From NCBI RefSeq assembly GCF_015210005.1, contig NZ_MU158698.1, positions 1,571,611-1,635,610 of the forward strand: a stretch of 64,000 nt of DNA, in the 5' to 3' direction. Position numbers and translations under genes: made by a program. The notes below the pieces were generated by a model. That model worked only from the letters and a program-made list of their open reading frames with translations, did no database searches and was not told where the DNA came from. This DNA is from Sphingobacterium hungaricum. GTDB lineage: Bacteria > Bacteroidota > Bacteroidia > Sphingobacteriales > Sphingobacteriaceae. Positions 9,192 to 18,593 of the stretch are shown piece after piece (the stretch's first letter is position 1; each line of letters opens with the position of its first letter).

Positions 9192-11189
9192 CTAAAGAAA
9201 ATTTAATTCCAGTTCAGTTGATTGCAGCCAAGGTGCTGAAAATTTCACCGATGCTTTTTCTCCAGCCTTCCCATTCGCTTGGATATACACAATCATTTTC
9301 CCGTGAAAAACGCGTTGCTTGTTATCGGTATAATCCGCCATATCTGAATTATCTCCCGCTTCCATTCCTAAGAGCCGTGCATTTCCAATCAGTTGACAGG
9401 TCACTTCATCCGATGCAAGCGCAACAGGCACACCATCTTCATCAACGACCTGCAGCTCAATTTGCGCAACGCCAGCATCCGCTTTCACGTCTATATTTTT
9501 GCTCAATAGCTGAATTGCATACGGTTTTTTGCTTGAATGAATGCTGTATCTTGAAACCTCTTGATCTTGATTATTTAGGCCAATAACTTCCAGTTTTCCA
9601 GCTTTGTACGGAATATCCCAGTAGATTATGCCATCTTTTTGGCTATAGGGTTGTACTGACCCAACAATTTCTCCATTTAACTCCAATCGAGCTTTGTTCG
9701 CATTTGTATAACATGCGACACGGATCAGCTGACCCTCATCATAATTCCATAAAGACAAGGCATCGATCCAAGGAGAGCCATCTTTACCTGCATAGGATCT
9801 GTTTTTTAAACCCGTCCACTTATCCTGATCTGCATTTTCTTCCTTCAATGGATAAGTTCCCAAATAAGCCATTGGTTTTTCTGACCATAAAGATTGACGG
9901 AAATATCCACGCGCCTTAATGAATCCTGCAAAATCTAACAATCCAGAATAGAACCCGCGAGTTGGCCATCTTCTTGATTCGCCAAGGTAGTCGATTCCCG
10001 TCCAGAGAAATTGTCCAAAGATATGTTCATTATCTGTTACCGCTTTCCATGCTTCGAAATCATGGCGGTTTTCACTGCCATAAATTACACGGTTTGGATA
10101 TTTTACATGATCTTCTACATACTTGCTTTCTGTATAATTGTATCCTGCAATATCTAAAGCAGAAGGGTATTCGGTTTCATTTGACATGGCAACGCCAGCC
10201 AGACCGGCGGTAACAGGACGGCTTTGGTCGTATTTTTTCACAACCGCTGCCAATCGTTTAGCAATATCACCTAATCGCATTGCGTCCGGCGCATCTTTTT
10301 TATAGCCGCCGTACATCGCTTGTGTAAATCCGCCTTCGTTTTTCCCATCGAGTACCGGATGTGAATATGGATCATTTGGATAATCCACCTCATTGCCAAT
10401 GCTCCACGCAAAAATAGAAAGATGATTGCGATCACGCTTGACCATGTCAGCAAGATCTTGTTCGCCCCATTCCCCGAAAAAATCATTCGATCCTTCAAAA
10501 CCAGGCTCCCCTTCATTCCATCCTTCTAACCATTTCCGTTTAGGAAATTCCCATTCGTCAAACGCTTCATCCATCACCAAAAGTCCCAGTTCATCGCAAA
10601 GATCATACAGGCTCGTCGCCTGAGGATTGTGACTAGTACGAATCGCGTTGACGCCAAGTTCTTTCAATGTCAGCAAGCGGCGGCGCCAAACTTCTGGATA
10701 TACTTCGGATCCTAAAACACCAGCATCGTGATGCAAACAAACGCCTTTCATTTTCATCCATTCACCGTTCAGCGCAAATCCTTGATTCGGATCAAATGTG
10801 AACTTTCTAAAACCTGTTTTGATCGTAGATTGATCAATCTGATTTCCGTCTTTAATGACTGTTGTTTTAAGCGTGTATAGGTTTGGGTTCGTTAAGCTCC
10901 ATAAGGCTGGATTCTTGACGTCAATTTCCAATTGAACTTCTTTCTTTCCAGCTTCAACGGTCGTTTTATTTGTTTTCTTAGCCACCGTTTTACCATCTGG
11001 ATCAATCAGTTCATTTACAATTGATACAGCGGAAGTTGCCTTTGATTCATTGTTTAAACCAACTTGAACATGCAGCTTTCCTGTGTTTTTATTAATTTCC
11101 GGATATGCATAAACTCCCCATTGATCCAAATGAATTTCATTCGCTCGAACCAACCAAACATCACGATAAATTCCAGAACCTGTGTACAG
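9192..11189 (-). pseudogene. Beta-galactosidase-type GH2 enzyme, 5'-truncated by fusion to an araB fragment
   Basis: About 665 residues of a GH2 enzyme. The frame enters at YTGSGIYRDVWL, which in complete family members follows an N-terminal sugar-binding domain of roughly 150-200 residues. That domain and the signal peptide are missing. What remains is an immunoglobulin-like domain, the TIM barrel and C-terminal beta-sandwich domains. Catalytic motifs are intact: FAWSIGNEVDYPN (acid/base Glu) and VIYGSENRHDFEAW (nucleophile Glu). The frame can be extended only to a TTG at 11210 without a ribosome site, and those codons are actually araB DNA read in another frame. The product is therefore probably not made or is inactive. 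The gene would hydrolyse beta-galactosides or related glycosides if whole. Confidence 0.8.
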
Positions 11190-11241
11190 ATCGAACAGAA
11201 TCTGTCCCAAAATCTACACCAATCACATAATTTTCATTCAT
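11161..11241 (-). pseudogene. araB: 5' remnant of ribulokinase araB fused to GH2
   Basis: An ATG at 11241 opens a 26-codon frame beginning MNENYVIGVDFGTDSVRSV. This is the characteristic N-terminus of L-ribulokinase (FGGY kinases: phosphate-binding DFGTDSVR). From about 11186 the DNA becomes the interior of a GH2 gene in a different frame and the araB frame stops at 11163-11161. All the rest of araB is missing. The first ~19 codons look undamaged, implying a recent event or an assembly join. The natural araB promoter should lie in the 11242-11900 gap. Confidence 0.75.
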
Positions 11242-11900
11242 TATATATGGTTATTATACTTGTTTATACTTGATTAGCTTAAGAAAGCTTGAGCGAATTT
11301 GTAGAATTCACAATGCAATATATTCAAAAAATATTAATTAGTGTCATTTTAACATTTATTTTTTAAAATTAATTTTCAGCTACCCAAAAATTCCTTTTTG
11401 GAAATAGCGATCAACAACTATTTAACGAGAGCATTTTTGTGTGAGCTTGCGATTATAGAAATGAAAGTTAAAGACAGCGCATTCGGCTAGGCAACCGTGT
11501 CATCTAGCGTAAGAAATTAACTTGTTAAGTTGTTCTCTATATTTTTCGTAGTCAATGCTTCAAAAAATGCTAATCTGCGTTGAGTAACAAAGGAGCTTTT
11601 TCGAACATTTTGCTGATCAAGGTATTTTCAAATTCTCCCTTTCGATGCATTGACTTTTCAGAATATGTATTTTTAGCTTTTAAACAGGGAAATAAGCTAA
11701 ATATCTAATCGTGAGCTGTACGTTAGTTTCCTGTAAAATTTCCAAGCTTTGAAGTTTAAACCGAAATGCAGACAGTTTTCATTAAGATCATGAAAAATTT
11801 AACAACGTAAAACACATTATCGTTTGGATAAAATATATTATATTTATAGTTTAAAATTATTTATCCTAACCATCTTTTTCAACCGTTTTCAATTAATCGA
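11242..11900. other. 659-bp gene-free gap
   Basis: AT-rich region between the araB remnant (-) and the beta-propeller gene (+). Besides the tandem repeat at 11254-11272 I see no terminator, tRNA or convincing coding frame. A short minus-strand frame near 11423-11560 carries an internal stop and matches nothing I know. The length is unusual for this compact window and fits a scar or lost gene. Confidence 0.4.
11254..11272 (-). repeat. Tandem 9-bp repeat upstream of araB', possible operator
   Basis: TTATACTTG occurs at 11254-11262 and again at 11264-11272 (plus strand), a 10-bp period, so both copies face the same side of the helix. They lie 13-31 bp upstream of the araB start codon, where a repressor would block transcription. 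Binding by the AraR-like regulator is a guess. Confidence 0.4.
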
Positions 11901-13049
11901 ATGAAAAAATTTTTTTTTATACTAGCATTGTTATCCACGAGCTTGTTTTGTTACGCGCAACGGCTCATCCACGACCCCGCTATTCCTGTAGTAAAATCGC
12001 GCATTATCATTGAACAGATGCGTGGAGGAACGGTCTCTGAAAACTTGAGCGATTTGGAATATATTACGCTCAAAGGCAGCAAAAACGATGTGATTGACCA
12101 CTTATCCAATTCTGTATTTACGAAAAATCGGTTCGCAATTATCAATAATCAAGATGGTCACTTATTTATCTATGATGAAAACGGTGTCCTTCTAAATCGC
12201 GTTTCAAAACTTGAAGGCTATAAACCTAAGGACAAACGACTTTTTTATGCTGTGGATTTGATTGAAAATAAGTTGGTCGTTTATGCAGAACGGATGAAGG
12301 CCTCCTATGATTTAGACGGAAATCTGATTGAGAAGTTTCTAGATTTCGAACATAAGTACAGCATCCCGTCTATCGATTTAGGGCAAACTCGTTTCCTATT
12401 CGGAGTCGCTCAGGTGAAAAGAGATTCTTTCCCCGAATTTGGATTAAAAATGAACGATAGCATCCTTGTGCGATACGATACGCGAGACACCATTAGGAGT
12501 CAGTATTATCAAGGAAAATCATTAGTTAAAATCTCCGAGGAAAAGGCATTTGCTGTTTTTCCATCGACGTATAAAATGTTTGAATTAAATCCTAACGGAA
12601 TCAGCAAAATACATCAATTCATTTTTCCATTCAAGAATACAATTGACACCTCAAATTTTGCTATGTACAAAGATTCAAGTACGCTTTTTGATTATCTAAA
12701 TAAAAATCAGGACAAAGTGTACGGTGTTGGACGACCTATGCTGTACAAGAACTATATGATTTTGCATATTGGAAGTTTTGGGTTAGCATCTTGGATTGCC
12801 TACAACCTAGAAACTGGTGAAATCTTAAGCTTAAAAAAAATCCTTCCAGATAAATCTAATGATTTTTTGGAATTTTTGGATAGCAATACTCTTTCCACGG
12901 ACGGAGAATACCTTTACAGTGTTATCTTCCCTAATGCAATCCAGCGCGCCAAAGATAAATCCAGAGAGGAAGCGCATACGATGCGAAAGGAATTTCTAAA
13001 CATGGAAAAATCCTTGAATCCAATCCTTGTCCGCTTCAAGCTTAACTAG
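11901..13049 (+). CDS. 6-bladed beta-propeller protein, exported
   Basis: A 382-residue secreted protein with a Sec signal (residues 1-19, SLFCYAQ). The start of the mature part (ENLSDLEYITLKGS, then HLFIYDENGVLLNRVSKLEGY) matches the Bacteroidota 6-bladed beta-propeller family (PF17170-like), in which a strand-rich N-terminus reads Lxx-(I/L)EYIPLET and later xxLYxFDxxGxFL. Function in this family is mostly unknown; members often sit beside outer-membrane receptors. Here the next gene begins 3 bp after the stop codon and encodes an outer-membrane barrel, so the two form one unit. The Cys before the Ala-Gln could tempt a lipobox call, but the Sec cleavage site looks better. Confidence 0.65.
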   Translation: MKKFFFILALLSTSLFCYAQRLIHDPAIPVVKSRIIIEQMRGGTVSENLSDLEYITLKGSKNDVIDHLSNSVFTKNRFAIINNQDGHLFIYDENGVLLNRVSKLEGYKPKDKRLFYAVDLIENKLVVYAERMKASYDLDGNLIEKFLDFEHKYSIPSIDLGQTRFLFGVAQVKRDSFPEFGLKMNDSILVRYDTRDTIRSQYYQGKSLVKISEEKAFAVFPSTYKMFELNPNGISKIHQFIFPFKNTIDTSNFAMYKDSSTLFDYLNKNQDKVYGVGRPMLYKNYMILHIGSFGLASWIAYNLETGEILSLKKILPDKSNDFLEFLDSNTLSTDGEYLYSVIFPNAIQRAKDKSREEAHTMRKEFLNMEKSLNPILVRFKLN

Positions 13050-13052
13050 TCC

Positions 13053-15860
13053 ATGAAAATTCAATTATTTTTACTGACCAGCATCTTACTCGTTTTTTCT
13101 CAAGTTGCGCTTGCACAAACCAAAATCACTGGAACATTAATCGATTCCGTTTACAACCGTGTTTTAGAATCGACAACCGTCTCTGTCTATGAGCAGGGAA
13201 AAAAGTCAGTCGATAAAGTAACCATGACCGATCGTTATGGAAAATTTGAAATCCTAGAGTCTTTCGCCGGAAAGCCATTGATATTGGAGCTTTCGCACCA
13301 AGGATATGAAGTCATTCGTTTCGATTTTCAGCTGAGTGCGAATGAAAAAAAAGATTTTGGGAAAATCAATATGAAACAGATACTCAATGAAATTGACGTA
13401 GTTGACCTCATTCCTCCTGTTCGGATGAACGGGGATACCATTGAATTTAACGCGGATGCTTTTCAATTGGATTCCAATGCCGTCATTGAAGATTTGCTGA
13501 ATAAGTTACCTGGAATGGTCGTCTGGGGTGATGGCGCTGTGACCTACAATGGGCGTACCATACCAAATGTTTTGGTCAATGGAAAACAATTCTTCGGATC
13601 GGATATGGCCATTGCTTTGCAAAATATCGATAAAAAAGCAGTCGACAAACTTCAGATTTATGACAAAAGAAATCACGAAGAAAAGGAGAAGGATCCTGAA
13701 GGAAAAAAGCTGGAAATGAATGTAGTGCTGAAAGAAGGCAAGCAAAATATGCTCTTCGGGAACATCGGCGCAGGATATGGCACAGAAGATCGGCACCAAA
13801 CATCCCTGAATGTAAATAAAGCAACAAAAAAAGCCCAGATAACTGCCGCATATTCTGGAAGTAATATCAATAAAGACCTCGCTAATATTGACCAGCTACT
13901 TAAAAACACGACTTTCAAGGGTATTGGAATCAATGCAGATTTTACCCCCGATTTTTTGAGGCAAGGAATTTTAGAGCAACAGATCATCGGTGGTCGCTAT
14001 CAATACGATTTTAACGGTGAAGGAAAACCAAACCTACAGCATACGGCAACGGGTAATGTTACTGCTCGATGGAATAAAAATCGAAATAAAGATGAATCGA
14101 ATACCATTCTACTTAACCCCGAAAGTACCGACCATAACTTTAGGTCTTATTCCTCCGAAAATGAACAAGAATGGCGAGTACAAACTGCAAACTTTACACT
14201 TAATAAGTTTAATTACAATTATCAGCAAGACAAAAGAACCATAAATTACCATGGGAATGTGTGGATGGATAATTCTAAAAATGACGATTCTAACAGCAGC
14301 CTAACCACCTATGATTATTTGAACAATCAATCTTACAACAAGCTTGATAATTCGGACATCACCTACAGAAAAAACCTTTCTTACAATGGAAGTATTGATG
14401 TGCAAGCAAAACCAAATTATAGTATCGATGGAAAAAGCCAGCTGAGTTTCGTAGAGAATCTGAGTGTCAATCTACAGTTAAATGGCAATTTTAATGATGC
14501 TCAATTTGAGTCGTTTAAAATGGGAGATTATGTCAATCTTCTGGACGAGACACTCAATAAACTATCGAACAGAAACTATGATCAAGATGAGTCTTCACGA
14601 AATTTTAATTCTGACCTACTCGTTAAGCACCGCTTATTTGGATTGCGAAACAGAATTAGTTTTAACAACTTGCAGACCTACAATTTGGTCAGCGATCTGA
14701 TAGAAAATGATTTTCAGAAGAACAATGACCTATCCCACGACTCTAAATTCAATCAGCTGGAATACGAACCGAGTCTTGAATTTTATAAAACTTTAAAAAG
14801 CAAATATTTAAATGGGCGATATTATTATAGCTTCAATTTAAACGCAGCGTTAGGCACGAGGATTTTTCGGTACACGAACGTTTCTAGCCTTGATTATCGC
14901 AATCTGGAACAAAAATTCAATAGTTTTTTACCCTCGCTAAATTTCAGCTATAACTACAGTAAGATCGGTAAGTATTATACATATCATAACATTGGTTATA
15001 AATACAATGAAGAATATGCCAACTTGAATCAGTTACGTCCGATATACGACGATATTTATCCAGCATACCGCTATTTTGGCGCTGTAAATCCATTAAAAGC
15101 AACTGGAGTACATCTTATCAATTATCGATGGAGCTATAACCAGCAGCGGCAGTATGCTTCGTCTATCTATGCGACCGCAGAATACCGTCTCTATACAAAT
15201 GGCTTGACCGATAGCTTAGTCTATAATGAGAATCAACAGCAGAATTTTACGGTACAAATTCCTGACGGAATGCATCTTCTTACTTTCAATCTTAATTATT
15301 CAAAACCATTCCCGATTAAAAAAAACCATAGCTTGACTCTGAACGTGACAGCAAATGGGAACTGGGGAAATAAATTTCAATTTGTGGACGGAAATAGACA
15401 GGAAATGATCAACAGCCGGATCGGCGGAAATATAAATGCTTATTACACCATCCTCAATAAATTCCAGCTTGGCTGGAAGAATGACTTAAATTACTACACC
15501 AGAAAAGACAAGCTATCTACAGACAATAAAAACGATTACTCGTCCACCGCATGGAATTCAGGTTTGGCGGCCGCCTATCAATTGACGAAACGCTGGACTT
15601 TAAACTCCAGTGTCGACAATCGTTCTAATTTCTCCAAATTCCAAGACAACAATGCCCTGATCTGGAATGCCAATATGACCTATAGATTGTTAAAAGGCAA
15701 TAACCTGGAAATCAAACTAGAAGCGCTGGATTTACTGCGTCAAAATAAAGGCTTTTATTTCTACGATGGCGTGACCGAATTCACGACCGGCAACCGAAAT
15801 ATTCTAACGCAATATTACATGCTTACCCTGAGTTATATGCCAAGGAAATTTGGGAAGTAA
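13053..15860 (+). CDS. Outer membrane beta-barrel protein (TonB-receptor-like, PF14905 type)
   Basis: A 935-residue protein with a signal peptide (about 1-22, VALAQT), a carboxypeptidase-regulatory-like domain (about 24-105), a plug-like segment (VIEDLLNKLPGMVVWGDGAVTYNGRTI, VLVNGKQFFGSDMAIALQNI) and a large beta-barrel (about 230-935). This is the outer-membrane beta-barrel family protein architecture, related to TonB-dependent receptors but with a reduced plug and no SusD partner. Its ligand is unknown. The start is 3 bp downstream of the beta-propeller gene stop, so translation is probably coupled. The propeller may be a periplasmic or surface partner. Confidence 0.75.
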   Translation: MKIQLFLLTSILLVFSQVALAQTKITGTLIDSVYNRVLESTTVSVYEQGKKSVDKVTMTDRYGKFEILESFAGKPLILELSHQGYEVIRFDFQLSANEKKDFGKINMKQILNEIDVVDLIPPVRMNGDTIEFNADAFQLDSNAVIEDLLNKLPGMVVWGDGAVTYNGRTIPNVLVNGKQFFGSDMAIALQNIDKKAVDKLQIYDKRNHEEKEKDPEGKKLEMNVVLKEGKQNMLFGNIGAGYGTEDRHQTSLNVNKATKKAQITAAYSGSNINKDLANIDQLLKNTTFKGIGINADFTPDFLRQGILEQQIIGGRYQYDFNGEGKPNLQHTATGNVTARWNKNRNKDESNTILLNPESTDHNFRSYSSENEQEWRVQTANFTLNKFNYNYQQDKRTINYHGNVWMDNSKNDDSNSSLTTYDYLNNQSYNKLDNSDITYRKNLSYNGSIDVQAKPNYSIDGKSQLSFVENLSVNLQLNGNFNDAQFESFKMGDYVNLLDETLNKLSNRNYDQDESSRNFNSDLLVKHRLFGLRNRISFNNLQTYNLVSDLIENDFQKNNDLSHDSKFNQLEYEPSLEFYKTLKSKYLNGRYYYSFNLNAALGTRIFRYTNVSSLDYRNLEQKFNSFLPSLNFSYNYSKIGKYYTYHNIGYKYNEEYANLNQLRPIYDDIYPAYRYFGAVNPLKATGVHLINYRWSYNQQRQYASSIYATAEYRLYTNGLTDSLVYNENQQQNFTVQIPDGMHLLTFNLNYSKPFPIKKNHSLTLNVTANGNWGNKFQFVDGNRQEMINSRIGGNINAYYTILNKFQLGWKNDLNYYTRKDKLSTDNKNDYSSTAWNSGLAAAYQLTKRWTLNSSVDNRSNFSKFQDNNALIWNANMTYRLLKGNNLEIKLEALDLLRQNKGFYFYDGVTEFTTGNRNILTQYYMLTLSYMPRKFGK

Positions 15861-15955
15861 AACGGATATGCTTAGTTAGTAGATTTACTTTTTAAAAAAA
15901 CAGCAACATTATCATCTTACAACTTCATTTGAAAGGTGTTGTGTTAGAAGCTATC

Positions 15956-16540
15956 TCACTCCTTCTCCAAAAGCTGGCGCTTAATGCGGCTCAGTGTATC
16001 TTTCGTGATTCCAAGAAAGGAGGCGATAACATGCTGTGGAAAACGGCCTAGAAAATTGGGGTAAGTGACTACAAAGTCAGCATAGCGTTTTTCAGCTCCT
16101 GCACTGATCGACGAAGTCAGTCGTTTTAAATTGGCAATACTATTTCGTTCGTCCATTATCCTAACGATTTCAGCAAAAGCAGGACAGCGTTTAATCAGTT
16201 CCAAAACATCTGCTCTGGTAATTAACAGCAGCTCTGTATCTTCCCAGGCATCGATATTATAGACGGATGGAGATGAGGTTGTATAACTTTCGCGGTCGCC
16301 AACCCACCAGTTCTCAATAAACAACTGCACAATAAATTCCGTACCTTTTTCATCTACGGTATATTGACGCATGGCGCCGCTAAGAATGAATCCGTAATAT
16401 TTGCACACATCGCCCTCCTGTAAAAAATATTGCTTTTTGCGAAGGCGTTTATGGGTAAAATAACTTTTTACGGTCTCAAAATCGCTTTCAGAAATTCCGT
16501 TGGGCAAATAACCGTTTAGGTAGTCGAATAGTCGTTTCAT
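15956..16540 (-). CDS. Crp/Fnr-family transcriptional regulator
   Basis: A 194-residue protein with an N-terminal cyclic-nucleotide-binding-like fold (KQYFLQEGDVCKYYGFILSG, FIVQLFIENWWVGDRESY) and a short C-terminal helix-turn-helix (IASFLGITKDTLSRIKRQL). This is the small Crp-like subfamily frequent in Bacteroidota, which usually lacks clear cAMP-binding residues. The ATG at 16540 is chosen over an upstream TTG because GGAGGA lies directly before it and a -7 box lies just upstream. It is divergent from the LLM oxidoreductase gene, which it may regulate; that is inference. Confidence 0.85.
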   Translation of the reverse strand: MKRLFDYLNGYLPNGISESDFETVKSYFTHKRLRKKQYFLQEGDVCKYYGFILSGAMRQYTVDEKGTEFIVQLFIENWWVGDRESYTTSSPSVYNIDAWEDTELLLITRADVLELIKRCPAFAEIVRIMDERNSIANLKRLTSSISAGAEKRYADFVVTYPNFLGRFPQHVIASFLGITKDTLSRIKRQLLEKE

Positions 16541-16553
16541 TAATTCCTCCAAT

Positions 16554-16561
16554 CAAAATTA
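16554..16561 (-). promoter_or_regulatory. -7 promoter box of the Crp-like gene
   Basis: On the minus strand, TAATTTTG matches TAnnTTTG exactly, 13 nt before the ATG at 16540, with GGAGGA between them. No clear -33 TTG is visible. Confidence 0.45.
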
Positions 16562-16900
16562 CGCTTTTTTTCGCTGTGAAGAAAACCGAAGGATTACGCA
16601 CTTTAAAGAATATAAACGCTGAAAAAAGCCGGAAGAATTCGAAGTGCAACGCTTACTTGAAGGATATATCAGTTCCACACGACTAATTGCATAAGGCTAT
16701 GATCGACTGCTAAATGAAATGTCGAGTAAAATAAGTAGACATTTGTATACTATATTTTTCGTCAAATATCATCTTTAATTGCTGGCGCAAATGATGAACT
16801 TTGTTAAACGATCTTTAAGCCACCCCATCAAAATCGACCGATAGGGCGCCATATTTTTTCACCTGATTATTTTATCAGAATAGACAATCAACACTAAAAA
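16562..16900. other. Divergent intergenic region
   Basis: About 340 bp between the Crp-like gene and the LLM oxidoreductase. I see no RNA gene, repeat or strong dyad. Presumably it holds both promoters. Confidence 0.35.
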
Positions 16901-17923
16901 ATGGAAGTAGGAATAGACAGTTTTGCATCGGCAATGTATGGAAGCGACAACCTGAATGGGGTTGATGCTATGGAACAGTTTCTGAACCGGATTATCCTAG
17001 CAGACGAGGCTGGACTTGATTTTTTCGGAGTTGGCGAGCATCATAAAAGAGAATTTTTGGATTCAGCTCCTGATGTGATCTTAGCCGCAGCCGCAGCGAG
17101 GACCAAAAAAATCAAACTCGGCAGCGCAGTCAAAGTGCTTAGCACGGACGATCCCGTCCGGGTTTACCAAAGCTTCGCTACCTTAGACCTGATCTCCAAA
17201 GGACGCGCCGAACTCACCGTTGGCCGCGGTTCGTCGACAGAAGCGTTTCCGCTTTTTGGCTATAGCCTGAGGGATTACGATGCTCTTTTCTCAGAAAAAT
17301 TAGCTTTGCTTCTTCAGATACGCGATAACGAATTTACCACTTGGTCGGGCAAGTTTAGGCCGGCTATGAACAATCAGCCTGTTTACCCAAGGGCTTTGCA
17401 GGAAAAAATGCCTATTTGGCTTGGGGTTGGGGGCACGCCTGAATCTTTTGTGCGCGCGGGTACTTTGGGACTGCCCTTGATGGTCGCTGTTATCGGCGGT
17501 GAAACGGAGCGCTTTCGTCCTTTGGTTGATTTGTACCGTGAGGCTGGACATCGCGCAGGCTTTTCGCCCGATCAGCTAAAAGTCGGGTTGCATTCGCCAG
17601 GCTACGTTGCTCAAAATGCTGAACAAGCGATAGCAGATTATTATCCAGGCTACGCAAAACTGTGGACTAAGCTAGGCCAAGACCGCGGATGGGCACCGGT
17701 TACAAGACCGAAATTCGACGCATTAGTTGCGCCTAAAGGCGTCTTGATTGTAGGAGGCCCAGAAGAAGTTGCTGAAAAATTATTGAACCACAGTGAAGCT
17801 TTAGGAGGCATCGATCGGTTCGCATTCCAGATGGACAACGCAGGGCTCTCGCACGAACAATTGCTGCAAGCAACTGAACTGATCGGCGCAAAAGTCATCC
17901 CATTGCTAAAGAAATCAATCTAA
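16901..17923 (+). CDS. LLM-class flavin-dependent oxidoreductase
   Basis: A 340-residue luciferase-like monooxygenase fold protein. The features are FFGVGEHHKREFLDSAPDV near residue 50, RTKKIKLGSAVKVLSTDDPVRVYQSFATLD near 70-100, LTVGRGSSTEAF near 110, and PIWLGVGGTPESFVRAGTLGLPL near 175. This matches the LLM subfamily typified by Atu2307/SP_0267. Such enzymes use FMNH2/F420-like flavins to oxidise small organic substrates; the substrate here is not evident. It is followed 64 bp later by a GNAT/ferredoxin-like pair with its own promoter box. No signal peptide, so cytoplasmic. Confidence 0.85.
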   Translation: MEVGIDSFASAMYGSDNLNGVDAMEQFLNRIILADEAGLDFFGVGEHHKREFLDSAPDVILAAAAARTKKIKLGSAVKVLSTDDPVRVYQSFATLDLISKGRAELTVGRGSSTEAFPLFGYSLRDYDALFSEKLALLLQIRDNEFTTWSGKFRPAMNNQPVYPRALQEKMPIWLGVGGTPESFVRAGTLGLPLMVAVIGGETERFRPLVDLYREAGHRAGFSPDQLKVGLHSPGYVAQNAEQAIADYYPGYAKLWTKLGQDRGWAPVTRPKFDALVAPKGVLIVGGPEEVAEKLLNHSEALGGIDRFAFQMDNAGLSHEQLLQATELIGAKVIPLLKKSI

Positions 17924-17948
17924 ACCGCTAGCTGCGTCTATTTAGTTA

Positions 17949-17956
17949 TATATTTG
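17949..17956 (+). promoter_or_regulatory. -7 promoter box for the yjdJ/yjdI-like pair
   Basis: TATATTTG matches TAnnTTTG exactly, 31 nt before the ATG at 17988. No clear -33 element. Confidence 0.4.
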
Positions 17957-17987
17957 TTAGACTTAACTATCTAAAACAAATTCAAAC

Positions 17988-18269
17988 ATGGAAATAACAG
18001 TTAAACAAAGTGACGGAAAAGGATTTGCAATGGCACGAGAAGATGGCAAACGCGCGGGAATAATGACCTATTCTGTCGCTGGTGATGAATTGATCATTAT
18101 CGATCATACCGAAGTTGAACCTGAATTCAACGGCAAAGGCGTTGGCAAAGAACTGCTGTATAAAATTGTGGAGATGGCTCGGGAGAAAAACATAAAAATA
18201 ATTCCTTTGTGCCCTTATGCCGCTGCAATGTTTAAGAAAACTGAAGACATCAGAGACGTATTAAAATAA
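17988..18269 (+). CDS. Small GNAT-family N-acetyltransferase (YjdJ-like)
   Basis: A 93-residue minimal GNAT protein of the COG2388 type: VEPEFNGKGVGKELLYKIVEMARE is the acetyl-CoA-binding motif A, and IIPLCPYAAAMFKK the C-terminal CPYxxxxF signature of this family. The acceptor substrate is unknown. The next gene starts 5 bp downstream and encodes a (4Fe-4S)-binding protein; in Enterobacteria the same pair is yjdJ-yjdI, so the two probably act together. Confidence 0.8.
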   Translation: MEITVKQSDGKGFAMAREDGKRAGIMTYSVAGDELIIIDHTEVEPEFNGKGVGKELLYKIVEMAREKNIKIIPLCPYAAAMFKKTEDIRDVLK

Positions 18270-18274
18270 TAAGT

Positions 18275-18487
18275 ATGGAAGTTACAAAAGAATATAAAAA
18301 AGGTGATTTCACGGTAATTTGGAAACCAAAACTGTGCACCCATGCAGGCGTCTGCGTAAAGACCCTGCCACAGGTTTATCAGCCCAAATCTTCCCCTTGG
18401 GTGAATTGTGATAATGCCTCGATAGAAGAATTGAAAAATCAGATCAACAACTGTCCGTCTGGAGCTTTGTCGTATAAAGAACAGTAA
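18275..18487 (+). CDS. (4Fe-4S) mono-cluster protein, YjdI-like
   Basis: A 70-residue protein with the Fer4_19-type pattern: LCTHAGVCVKTLPQVY supplies two cysteines and NNCPSGALSYKE the CPSGAL motif typical of this mono-cluster ferredoxin-like family. It probably carries a single Fe-S cluster. It lies 5 bp after the GNAT gene and is followed by a terminator at 18557. Confidence 0.8.
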   Translation: MEVTKEYKKGDFTVIWKPKLCTHAGVCVKTLPQVYQPKSSPWVNCDNASIEELKNQINNCPSGALSYKEQ

Positions 18488-18556
18488 ATAGTGTTAGTTA
18501 TGGGTTCGGGATTTCTATGAAATGGAGATTATAGAACGATTTATCGGCACCCTAAT

Positions 18557-18593
18557 AAACACTCGTTTTCAAAGTAAGATGAGTGTTTTTTTT
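18557..18593 (+). terminator. Terminator after the yjdI-like gene
   Basis: AAACACTC (18557-18564) pairs with GAGTGTTT (18581-18588) followed by a long T-run, about 70 bp past the stop codon. Confidence 0.75.

Noticed and set aside
11423..11560. Minus-strand frame with a Tyr/Lys/Cys-rich peptide (includes YEKYREQLNKLISYAR), interrupted by one TGA
   Set aside because: Short, with an in-frame stop, no start, and no family recognised; likely chance in AT-rich DNA.
13254..13987. Several overlapping minus-strand frames opposite the barrel gene
   Set aside because: They lie entirely inside a well-supported coding gene, and their sequences are Phe/Leu/Cys-rich shadows.
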